Positions 35,554 to 42,749 of a DNA stretch of 64,000 nt are shown in pieces. A program made the position numbers and the translations under genes. The stretch covers positions 558,001 through 622,000 of the forward strand of contig NZ_JAVHXC010000003.1 in the NCBI RefSeq assembly GCF_032248695.1, read 5' to 3'. Numbering within the stretch: position 1 is the stretch's first letter; the number at the start of each line of letters is the position of its first letter. Source of the stretch: Dietzia sp032248695. Its GTDB lineage: Bacteria; Actinomycetota; Actinomycetes; Mycobacteriales; Mycobacteriaceae. The notes under the pieces are model-generated. The model was given only the letters and a program-made list of their open reading frames with translations. It did no database searches and had not been told where the DNA came from.

Positions 35554-35964
35554 ATGGTCCGCGGAGATTCGGGGTCGTCGGCAGCTGGCCGAACGAGCGA
35601 GAGCGTTTTTCGTGCGGTGCTTGTTTCTCTGCTGCCTGCGGTAGGTGTGTTCGCGGGCATCGTGATCGGCTGGTACACGATCACCTGGGCGGTCCTGACT
35701 TTCCGAGACGTGTTCGAGGTTCCGGAACTCTCGCCAGTGCCGGTACAAGACCGGGCGCCCGGGGTGCCGGGGCCGACGGTGGGCTATTGGCTTTCGTGGG
35801 CAGTGCTGCTGGTGGTGTTCTACGTTGCCGGTGCGTTGCTGTGGTGGAGGTGGCGCCGTAGCCGGCTACTGATCGGATCGGTGATGGCCGGCTTCAGTGC
35901 CGTCGTTGTGTTGCTTGCGCCCGTGTGGGTGTCGATCGAGGTGGGCGGTTTCGCGCCCAGCTGA
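35554..35964 (+). CDS. Unrecognised membrane protein, three helices
   Basis: 136 residues. Hydrophobic segments are at about 22-47 (VLVSLLPAVGVFAGIVIGWYTITWAV), 75-97 (VGYWLSWAVLLVVFYVAGALLWW) and 105-128 (LLIGSVMAGFSAVVVLLAPVWVSI). A Pro-rich extracellular loop connects the first two. No known family is evident. It lies in the lower-GC island, flanked by a DUF1801 gene and a pair of unknown genes. The start rests on the -10 box at 35542. Real gene status is likely from membrane topology; function not assigned. Confidence 0.6.
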   Translation: MVRGDSGSSAAGRTSESVFRAVLVSLLPAVGVFAGIVIGWYTITWAVLTFRDVFEVPELSPVPVQDRAPGVPGPTVGYWLSWAVLLVVFYVAGALLWWRWRRSRLLIGSVMAGFSAVVVLLAPVWVSIEVGGFAPS

Positions 35965-35978
35965 GCATCTAGTGACGA

Positions 35979-36392
35979 CTAGAGCTGCATGAACCCTCTA
36001 GGCCATCGAAAGTCCTGTATCTCCTCGGGTCGGTGCGGTACCTGGTCCCGTACCGCACGATCGCTTTTGTTCCAGTGGATGAAATCGGCGTTGAGTTCGC
36101 GAATAGGGACGAACGATATGCCGCGTTCCCAGACGCTTGCTTCGGCGAGGTTTCTACCAGTCTCCCACGGGCCCTCGTTCACAGTTATCGGCCTGAGCTG
36201 GGATTTGTGCCGCGCTAAACCGAACACCACACCCGGGTAGCTGTTCGGCAGGAGCTCCAGAAGGACTATGAGCACGTCTTCAAAGTGGCCCACCAAGAGC
36301 ACGTCGGCGGCCTCGGCGCCTGCAATGCGTGGCTGCTCCGCAGTGGCTCTGAAACCGTCTGCGACCTCTGCGAAAAACTCAGTTTCGTTCAT
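35979..36392 (-). CDS. Unrecognised small acidic protein, partner of the 757-residue protein
   Basis: 137 residues. No signal peptide or membrane helix. Features include LLVGHFEDVLIVLLELLPNSYPGVVFGLARHKSQLRPITVNEGPWETGRN and a tryptophan-rich C-terminal half. No family recognised. Its ATG overlaps the stop of the 757-residue gene upstream (ATGA), so the two are translated together, which suggests partner proteins. A small protein encoded after a large one in an island would fit a toxin-immunity or complex-subunit pair, but nothing in the sequence shows either. Confidence 0.65.
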   Translation of the reverse strand: MNETEFFAEVADGFRATAEQPRIAGAEAADVLLVGHFEDVLIVLLELLPNSYPGVVFGLARHKSQLRPITVNEGPWETGRNLAEASVWERGISFVPIRELNADFIHWNKSDRAVRDQVPHRPEEIQDFRWPRGFMQL

Positions 36393-38662
36393 TCACTCCA
36401 CCCTTCATGTGCGGTGCGGGGTGTTGCGGGTTGGCCGTCGATGATGTGGCCGTCGGTGGTGATACCTCGCCAGGATCGCCCCGAGAACCAGACGATGTCG
36501 TCGGGGGTGACGACAGCTGAGGGCCGAGGGCTTTCGGTCAGGGCCGCAGCGACCGGGGTGAAGGTGCTGTCGAGCCGGACCACCAGGCCTTTCGGGTGGT
36601 CTCGCGGCCCCAGGTCGCTGAGCAGGTCCCGCAGATGCCACGGGTCGGGTGTCTGCGGATCTTGGAGGTGCTGGCCGAGTTTGGTGGGGTCGAGGGTGAG
36701 CCACATTCCAGTTTCTGTGGCCCCGCCGGTATCGGGGCAGTAGGGCAGTCGATGCGCGGTTGTCTTAATGAGGGACGCATCGAAGCGGATGAGAAGATTG
36801 GCGCAGAGAACCCATGCACCCTGTTTGGTGCGCCCGACGGCGCTTTCGGGGCGGGGGAGTCCGAAGGACGGCCCGACGGCCCAGCGGCCGTGATGGTCGT
36901 ACAGTGCCAGCCGGAAACGGTTGCGAGATGCTTTGTCTGTCCTGTGGTTGACGGCGTCGGACATGTCGTCCCAGTTCAGCTCACGTCCCACCACCAACAG
37001 GCCTTCCGTCACCCGGGCCAGTGAGCCAACGTAGGCGATCTCTGGAGGAAGTGGGACAGGATCGATCTCGCCGTCGGCATCGAAGCGCCTGAGGTGCTGG
37101 CCACCAGTGACGAGGTCACGTCCGATCGCTACCGCGGACCTCCATCGCACCGGGCCGAGGTCGTAGAGTTGCGCCGCCCCGGCATGGGTGGTGTCGACTG
37201 AGTAGAGGGTGTGGTCGTCTTGGAGCCACAGTCCGTGTGCGCCGACGTGAGGCGTGAGCCTGCTGGGGTGGCGACTCACCGGCAGCGGCAAGAGGAGTTC
37301 TTCCGCCGGTGTTGAGTCCGTGGCACGGCGTCGTTGCAGGATTGGTCGGAAGCGGTCGCTGGCCCAGAGTTCGTCATCGAGAACGGCCAGCCCTCCGGGC
37401 TCGAAATCATTGCGCAGCTGCGGTGGGTCGGCGGCGTCGATGTCCAGGTCGAGGGCCACAGCGATGGGGTAGGCGTAGTCGGCGGTGTTGCGCCGCACCA
37501 TGTGGGCAGCAAACCCGGCGGGGCACACGGGCTCGTTGGACCAGGCGTTACCTGGGAGCGGTCCTCGCTCGAGGTCGGCGGGCATCGGTCCGGTGAGGCG
37601 GTTGACTCGGATCCCGGTGACCGCCGCCCGGGTCGGAGGAAAAGCGTCGACGGCCGCGGCGTCGTGAAGGACCGCGAAGTGTCCTGTGACCAGGACGTGT
37701 CCGATCATCGGTCGCGGTGAGGACCACTTGGCGTACCACCCATCGCCACGAAGGATGGTGGGCCAGCGCAGAACCCCGTGATGGTCGGGTCGTGGGGAGC
37801 CCTTGCCGATGGGTTCGGCGGTAGCGCGGACTTCGGCAGGTTCTGCCCCCATCGGGGAGGGGTCTTCGAAGAACGTCAGATGCACCTCGACGGTGTCGTC
37901 TACTCGCGGTGGCGGGAGCTGACCGTCGGCGATCACTAGCTCATCGAGCCGGGCCCGCAGGTGCCGCCCGCGCCGATCGGCGGGCAGAGGTTCCGGGTCG
38001 GGGTCTGCCACGAGCTGGCCGGTGAACCGGGTCGGGATCCACTCGCTGTTGGGTGGGATCGGCTCAGGTGGGCCAGTTTCGCCTTCCCAGCAGAACATCG
38101 ACTCTTCGCATTGGGTGAAGGTGAGGTTCTCGAGCCAGGCTTCCCAGGTTCCGTCGGCGGCAGCGATCTTCACGAGCACTCCGGTGTGTACGTCGACCGA
38201 GATCTCGACGGCTCCGAATCCGTCACCTGGGTCACCTGCCGCCACCACGGTAGGTCGGCCCAGGTGCGTGGAATCGGTGAGCGGGCCAGACGGGAATCCG
38301 TAGCCCAGGGCCTGCTCGGCATTGTTCGGCTGGTCAATGAGTAGAGCGGCGTACCCGGAGGCGTTCAGAGACCTGACGTCGAACCGGGTGGCGGTGTCGT
38401 CGGCGGCGACCTGCCACACCGTCCCGTCATTGAACAGCGTCCGTCGCCCGTCTGCGTGGTCGAGCCGGACACGAGAGGCCCCGGCTCGTGTGAGTCGGCT
38501 CCGACCGGGGCCGGCGTGCAGATTCGCCCTCGGATCATCCATCACCCAAGACAGGATCGTCGGGGCAGGCTCTGTTCGGGGCCGCACCACCAGATCTGCC
38601 TCGAACGCGGTATCGGCACCGCGGGCGAGCAACCCGCCGACATCAGACCAGGTCGGTGTCAT
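36389..38662 (-). CDS. Unrecognised 757-residue soluble protein, beta-propeller-like C-terminal half
   Basis: 757 residues without signal peptide or membrane helices. The N-terminal 200 residues are beta-rich (DLVVRPRTEPAPTILSWVMDD, RTLFNDGTVWQVAADD) with repeated short strands, and could resemble LolA-like or NTF2-like scaffolds, uncertain. From about 400 onward, blades such as GGLAVLDDELWASDRF, HGLWLQDDHTLYSVDT, RDLVTGGQHLRRFDADGEIDPV and GAWVLCANLLIRFD suggest a beta-propeller. No catalytic motif was found. First gene of a two-gene operon with the 137-residue protein. The -10 box at 38669-38674 supports the ATG at 38662. Lower-GC island gene; function unknown. Confidence 0.75.
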   Translation of the reverse strand: MTPTWSDVGGLLARGADTAFEADLVVRPRTEPAPTILSWVMDDPRANLHAGPGRSRLTRAGASRVRLDHADGRRTLFNDGTVWQVAADDTATRFDVRSLNASGYAALLIDQPNNAEQALGYGFPSGPLTDSTHLGRPTVVAAGDPGDGFGAVEISVDVHTGVLVKIAAADGTWEAWLENLTFTQCEESMFCWEGETGPPEPIPPNSEWIPTRFTGQLVADPDPEPLPADRRGRHLRARLDELVIADGQLPPPRVDDTVEVHLTFFEDPSPMGAEPAEVRATAEPIGKGSPRPDHHGVLRWPTILRGDGWYAKWSSPRPMIGHVLVTGHFAVLHDAAAVDAFPPTRAAVTGIRVNRLTGPMPADLERGPLPGNAWSNEPVCPAGFAAHMVRRNTADYAYPIAVALDLDIDAADPPQLRNDFEPGGLAVLDDELWASDRFRPILQRRRATDSTPAEELLLPLPVSRHPSRLTPHVGAHGLWLQDDHTLYSVDTTHAGAAQLYDLGPVRWRSAVAIGRDLVTGGQHLRRFDADGEIDPVPLPPEIAYVGSLARVTEGLLVVGRELNWDDMSDAVNHRTDKASRNRFRLALYDHHGRWAVGPSFGLPRPESAVGRTKQGAWVLCANLLIRFDASLIKTTAHRLPYCPDTGGATETGMWLTLDPTKLGQHLQDPQTPDPWHLRDLLSDLGPRDHPKGLVVRLDSTFTPVAAALTESPRPSAVVTPDDIVWFSGRSWRGITTDGHIIDGQPATPRTAHEGWSE

Positions 38663-38668
38663 GGCGCC

Positions 38669-38674
38669 AGCCTA
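38669..38674 (-). promoter_or_regulatory. -10 box for the 757-residue protein gene (leaderless type)
   Basis: On the minus strand TAGGCT ends 6 bases before the ATG at 38662. No ribosome-binding site in the gap. Confidence 0.5.
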
Positions 38675-38734
38675 GGGCGGTTCGACGATGCACTGCGGGC
38701 CGCTTTGGCGGACAGGGAGGGGGGAAGACGGTGG

Positions 38735-38989
38735 TTACACCTCTTTGCCCTGCTTGGAGTTGGTGCACCCGGTCCACTCCGTTTCGATCCGGACCAGCAT
38801 ATTGATCAGAGAAACCGTGAGATTGTCGACAGTGAACGGGAGCCCTGCTTCGTTGAGCTGCCTCAGCTCGTTGTGTATAGACTCAATCCACTGCGATGAA
38901 ATCGGGTTCGCCTGAGGGTCGACACGGCGTCGAGCCACGTCGACTGTCCGGAGAAGGTCTGAAGCGTTTGCCTCGTTCTCTGATTGCAT
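38735..38989 (-). CDS. Small hypothetical protein
   Basis: 84 residues, mostly helical and charged: MQSENEANASDLLRTVDVAR, ISSQWIESIHNELRQLNEAG, LTVSLINMLVRIE. No membrane or signal segment. An AAAGG about 10 bases upstream of the ATG is a possible binding site. No family recognised. It lies alone between the 757-residue gene and the recombinase gene on the same strand. Base use is distinctly AT-richer than the flanking host genes, supporting foreign origin. Confidence 0.55.
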   Translation of the reverse strand: MQSENEANASDLLRTVDVARRRVDPQANPISSQWIESIHNELRQLNEAGLPFTVDNLTVSLINMLVRIETEWTGCTNSKQGKEV

Positions 38990-39112
38990 TAGATGACAGC
39001 CTTTCAGGGGAGTGGTTCATTTCCTGGTTGTCACTTTGCTGAATGCGAGCACCGCAGCCGAGACTCGATGACTCTTGCACTACTGCCGGGAAAGCCGGGA
39101 ACGATTGCGGTG

Positions 39113-39739
39113 TCAGGGTTTCGGCTCGGGTCTGTCCGTCGTTGCTGGTCTAGCGGTTACCGGCTCCTCTGGTCGTGGTGGGAGGTGACGGTAGAGGGTG
39201 GTGCGGGTGATGCCCGTCTTGGTGATGATCTCGGCGATGGTGTGTCCGTTGTCCCTCAAGTGCTCGGCGTAGGCCAGTTTGTCGGGGTCCACTACTGAGG
39301 GGCGTCCTACTCGGCGTCCCTTCGCGGTGGCTACGGCTCGGGCATGCGCGGCTCGCTCGAGGGTGTAGGTGCGTTCCATTTGTCCGAACAGGGCCAGCAG
39401 CACCACGGCGAGCTGGGACATCGGGTCGCCCGGGTTGGTCGAGTCGATTTTGATGGGGTCGGCCAGGTTGCGTATCCCGATTCCGCGTTCGGATAGTTCG
39501 TGGATCAGGTTCAAGGTGTCGCGCACGGTGCGCCCGAGTCGATCCAGGGTGTGCACCACGATCACGTCGCCCGCGCGGGCGTACTCCATAACCGCGCGCA
39601 AGCCGGGGCGGTCGACCGTGGACCCGGACTTCTTGTCCACATAGATGCGATCGGCGTCGATGCCTTCTCGGCGCAGGGCGTCGATCTGCCGATCCAGGTC
39701 CTGTTTGGCTGTTGACACCCGCGCGTACCCCAACTCCAT
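39113..39739 (-). CDS. Small serine recombinase (resolvase/invertase family)
   Basis: 208 residues. The catalytic domain begins LGYARVSTAKQDLDRQIDALR with the nucleophile Ser in ARVST (about residue 9), followed by DKKSGSTVDRPGLRAVMEYARAGDVIVVHTLDRLGRTVRDTLNLI, the resolvase signature, and the long E helix (MSQLAVVLLALFGQMERTYTLERA). The C-terminal helix-turn-helix is KLAYAEHLRDNGHTIAEIITKTGITRTTLYRHL. Full length for Tn3-type resolvases and invertases; the Lys/Arg active-site residues are intact. No transposase, res site or inverted repeats were found next to it, so the mobile unit it belongs to is not evident. Confidence 0.95.
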   Translation of the reverse strand: MELGYARVSTAKQDLDRQIDALRREGIDADRIYVDKKSGSTVDRPGLRAVMEYARAGDVIVVHTLDRLGRTVRDTLNLIHELSERGIGIRNLADPIKIDSTNPGDPMSQLAVVLLALFGQMERTYTLERAAHARAVATAKGRRVGRPSVVDPDKLAYAEHLRDNGHTIAEIITKTGITRTTLYRHLPPRPEEPVTARPATTDRPEPKP

Positions 39740-39745
39740 GCGGTC

Positions 39746-39751
39746 AGCGTA
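39746..39751 (-). promoter_or_regulatory. -10 box for the recombinase gene (leaderless type)
   Basis: On the minus strand TACGCT ends 6 bases before the ATG at 39739, supporting this start over an in-frame extension. Confidence 0.5.
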
Positions 39752-39953
39752 CCGAAAGTTGTATCCGAACTGCCCCGTTGGGACGCGATAATGGACTCTA
39801 CTTTTGGAACGCATTTCTCAAGTGCCGAGGAGTGCAGCCTGGGTCCGACCGGGACCGTCCCAGAACCAAGGAACTGGGACGGGCGCCGCGGCTCTTGCCC
39901 AGCAGGGCTACGAGGCCGTCCCGCGGGCCCGTTCTGGCGCATCAGTGAGCGAT

Positions 39954-41090
39954 TCACTCCTGGGAAAGCTTGAACTCCGCTTCCAGTTGCTCAATCAGGG
40001 ACGGCGCATGATCGCTGTAGGTCGAGCACGCTGCGGACAGCGTCTCGACTGCCGCATGTAGCGGATCGGCGTTCGCGGCGGTAACGATGGTGGGCAGGGC
40101 GAAGTGTGGTCGCGAGACTTCGCCGCTCGCGTATGGGTGCTGCTCCGGGCTGAGAACTCGTCTCGTCCACGTCGCTTCAGGCGACAACGCCCTGCTTCCC
40201 TCGTCGAGGGAAGTCTCGTCCAGCCATTTGTTCAGCCACTCGAACAAGTCGTCAAGCTTTGGTGGCGGTGCACCGGCTTCGACGTTCGCCAAGGTTGTAA
40301 TGATGTAGTCCTCGGTATGGAGACCGGCCAATTCGAGCGCCCGGCGGGCGCACCACCATGCGATCTCCCGCTGCTCGTCCTCCGGGAGTCGGATGAGACG
40401 AGCGATGAGGTCCGGGACCATCTCGTTGAGACTCACAGCTCCGTTGACGTGATACAGCTCAGCGGGCACTGAGTCCCACGGCGACGTCCTCGGCAAGAAT
40501 CCCCAGCTAGTTGACTCCGTGGCATCGGTCGAGGAATCGCTGGTGACCTCGGAATGGAAAGGAACCTGGACGGGGGCCCCAACGCCAGGCTGATGCCACC
40601 GTTGCGGTGCCCGTACCCCACCCGTGTCGGTCCGCTCGGGCCACAGTCGCAGGCGCCACTCGTCGCCCGGGTCTGTCGAACCGGGCCACCCGTAGCCCAC
40701 GAAACCTCGTCCGCTGACTTCGAGGATGTAGGTGTCCGGAGCAGCTGAGGCCGCTAGCTCGTCGTAGCCGGGCGAGCCGATTACCAGTGTGCCGGATTCC
40801 ACCCGGAGAACATTCTCCGAAATTTGCTCCCATCGATCTCGATCGTCATCGGGCCGAGCGGACCAGAACTCAATGGTCACCGACGTGTCGAAGTTGTTCT
40901 GGTGCGGGCTAAGGATGACCGCCATCCCATCCGCGCTGGAGCTGGGGGGAGAGGCCTCCGCCAACGCGAACAGATCAGTGCCTTCCGGCGGGAGTGCCAA
41001 GGGATCGAATACCTCGAAGTGTCCGTGGTCGATCACGATCCTCCCCGCGCAGGAGTCGACAAGCTGCGGCAGCTGTTCTGGGATCGCCAT
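39954..41090 (-). CDS. Unrecognised 378-residue protein
   Basis: 378 residues from the ATG at 41090 (an ATG at 41120 would add ten). No signal peptide or membrane segment. The N-terminal 150 residues are strand-rich (GRIVIDHGHFEVFDP, SVTIEFWSARPDDDRDRWEQISENVLRVESGTLVIGSPG, TYILEVSGRGFVGYGWPGSTDPGDEWRLRLWP). The C-terminal part is helical with LPEDEQREIAWWCARRALELAGL and DDLFEWLNKWLDE. The alternation suggests two domains. No catalytic motif or known family recognised. It is divergent from the 243-residue gene. The N-terminal strand pattern is common in immunity-like proteins, a weak hint only. Confidence 0.65.
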   Translation of the reverse strand: MAIPEQLPQLVDSCAGRIVIDHGHFEVFDPLALPPEGTDLFALAEASPPSSSADGMAVILSPHQNNFDTSVTIEFWSARPDDDRDRWEQISENVLRVESGTLVIGSPGYDELAASAAPDTYILEVSGRGFVGYGWPGSTDPGDEWRLRLWPERTDTGGVRAPQRWHQPGVGAPVQVPFHSEVTSDSSTDATESTSWGFLPRTSPWDSVPAELYHVNGAVSLNEMVPDLIARLIRLPEDEQREIAWWCARRALELAGLHTEDYIITTLANVEAGAPPPKLDDLFEWLNKWLDETSLDEGSRALSPEATWTRRVLSPEQHPYASGEVSRPHFALPTIVTAANADPLHAAVETLSAACSTYSDHAPSLIEQLEAEFKLSQE

Positions 41091-41213
41091 CCCGCCATGA
41101 TCGCGACCACCCGGGTGCATGTCGAGTGAAGACCGGGAACTTATGTCTCGTAAAACTGTAGGTAGATAAGACGAGCGAACGTCGGTGCGACCAGCCAGGC
41201 TCGTCAGTCTGGC

Positions 41214-41219
41214 TACGCT
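41214..41219 (+). promoter_or_regulatory. -10 box for the gene at 41226 (leaderless type)
   Basis: TACGCT ends 6 bases before the ATG at 41226. No ribosome-binding site is present in the gap. Confidence 0.5.
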
Positions 41220-41225
41220 CTCCGT

Positions 41226-41957
41226 ATGACGACTCCACCGCTGCCAACCGCGGACGACTACTGGAGCGAGCTCACCGCGAGATTTGGCGTTGGGCGAGAG
41301 GAAGGTGCGTTCTTTGGTGGGCGTTTCATTCGAACGATCATCCGACCCTTCGACTCCATTGCTGGCTCCGGAGTGCTCGAATCGTTGATCGGCGGGTCAT
41401 CAAGTACCGGTGTCGAGCTGTGGGGGCGTAGGCACGTCTTCAACGCTCGACATGAGTGGTTCCACTTGGACATTGCTCCGGCGTTCAACACATGGGAGAC
41501 CGAGTACGAGCACAGTCCGTCGGACGCCAACCACGGGCCCAACGGTCAGAGGTCTGGTTCGGAGCGCTCGCCTGGCCCGATGCCACGAGCCTTTATTCAG
41601 CACCCTTCGAGTCTGATCTACTACGAGCAGTTCCCCATGTGGGGCGGGATCCGCCACAACGCGGACGACTACCTTCCAGGAGCTGTCCATGTTCTCTGGC
41701 AAGAGACAGCAGCGATGGAGGCCGGTGAACCTGACTGGCAAGCCTCGCCCACCCCCGGGGCCCTCGCACGTATCGATATCACCAACAATGCGCACCCAGA
41801 TTCGGACGGGACAGCAGTTTTCGACCTCCGGGATCAGGTGTGCCTCTTCTTCGAAATCAGGCACTCGGGAGAGCCGAGCTATCGGCTCGTCGTGGACGCC
41901 ATGAAGGCGCGAGGGTCTAAGAAGGCATTCACTGAGTTCGGCGACCGGTCACAGTAG
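41226..41957 (+). CDS. Unrecognised 243-residue protein
   Basis: 243 residues, no signal peptide or membrane helix. It is rich in aromatic residues and His (RRHVFNARHEWFHLDIAPAF, MWGGIRHNADDYLPGAVHVLW) and has mixed alpha/beta character. Late strands DQVCLFFEIRHSGEPSYRLVVDAMK look like the edge of a beta-sandwich or immunity-type fold. No motif identifies an enzyme. It is the only plus-strand gene in the 36-46 kb part of the island and has its own -10 box. Function unknown; real gene status rests on promoter, length and codon use. Confidence 0.6.
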   Translation: MTTPPLPTADDYWSELTARFGVGREEGAFFGGRFIRTIIRPFDSIAGSGVLESLIGGSSSTGVELWGRRHVFNARHEWFHLDIAPAFNTWETEYEHSPSDANHGPNGQRSGSERSPGPMPRAFIQHPSSLIYYEQFPMWGGIRHNADDYLPGAVHVLWQETAAMEAGEPDWQASPTPGALARIDITNNAHPDSDGTAVFDLRDQVCLFFEIRHSGEPSYRLVVDAMKARGSKKAFTEFGDRSQ

Positions 41958-42123
41958 TCAGCCGCTGATGCGCGTGGCCACCGCCTTCATGGGAGGGGGA
42001 CGATGGCTTTCCGTGACAGGCTCCCGCTCTGCCACCCAGCAGTGAGAGAACACCGCCATTCACCGATGCGACTCACAGCCCCGAGGAGGGGACACGCCCG
42101 AGTAGCGTCATCATCTCTGGCGG

Positions 42124-42705
42124 TTAGCGGAATTGCCGGCGGGGTGGGTATCGGCGGTGCCAACCGGCCGCGAGCGCCGCGATTAGCGCGGTCCCGATAA
42201 GCCCGGTGACCCACCATGACCACGGGAAGCCGACATCATCGAGGTCGACCGGGCGTTGATCGGCGGCCGGCGCATGCGGGTGGCCATAGACCTCGATCGC
42301 AGCCTGGCGGGTGCGGGTGTCGGTGGAGGTCGTGGTGGCTGAGCAGGAAGTGTCTGACCACGGCGCCCCGTGAGACCGATCGGTGCCGGCGAAGACCAGG
42401 TATTCGGTGCCGATCGCGTACCCGGTGCCGCAGGCGGGGCCTTGGGTGCTGGTGGCCACGACGGTGCTGTCGCCGATCTCGCCGGTGAAGACCTCCCGCA
42501 CATCGAACTCGTAGTAGGCGGTCTCTCCGTCGATGCGCTTCGCGTTCGCGGTGCCGGTGAACACTCCTGCCGCATGCGCAACGTGCTGAAGGATCCGGGG
42601 GTCATTGGGGGCGAAGGCGCAGGAGCAGGCATTCGCTGCGCCCGGCGTGGCCACCGGCACCATCAGCGGCGCAGCCAGCACCGCGAGGAGTAGCCACCTC
42701 CGCAT
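42124..42705 (-). CDS. Membrane-anchored TIMP/NTR-like secreted protein (paralogue A)
   Basis: 193 residues. A Sec signal peptide (MRRWLLLAVLAAPLMVPVATPGAANA, cleavage after ANA) leaves a mature protein starting CSCAF. An N-terminal CxC after cleavage is the hallmark of TIMP/netrin-like folds, which bind metalloproteases in animals. Further cysteines (ACGTGY, TSCSA) could make disulfides. The middle has typical strands (GVFTGTANAKRIDGETAYYEFDVREVFTGEIGDSTVVATS, EYLVFAG). A C-terminal helix (WWVTGLIGTALIAALAAGW) anchors it. GGAGG precedes the ATG. A second copy with the same plan is at 47808. Function unknown. Confidence 0.75.
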   Translation of the reverse strand: MRRWLLLAVLAAPLMVPVATPGAANACSCAFAPNDPRILQHVAHAAGVFTGTANAKRIDGETAYYEFDVREVFTGEIGDSTVVATSTQGPACGTGYAIGTEYLVFAGTDRSHGAPWSDTSCSATTTSTDTRTRQAAIEVYGHPHAPAADQRPVDLDDVGFPWSWWVTGLIGTALIAALAAGWHRRYPPRRQFR

Positions 42706-42749
42706 TGCGACACCTCCGGGTCTTGGTGCGTACTGGTTCGGTTAGCGGG

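Noticed and set aside
40064..40075. GTAGCGGATC in the 378-residue gene as another copy of the LysE palindrome
   Set aside because: Only about ten bases match, there is no inverted partner, and it lies in ordinary coding sequence.
41133..41175. TTATGTCTC and nearby GATAAGACGAG as a recombination site
   Set aside because: Arms do not match in length or spacing and the inner ends lack the dif pattern.
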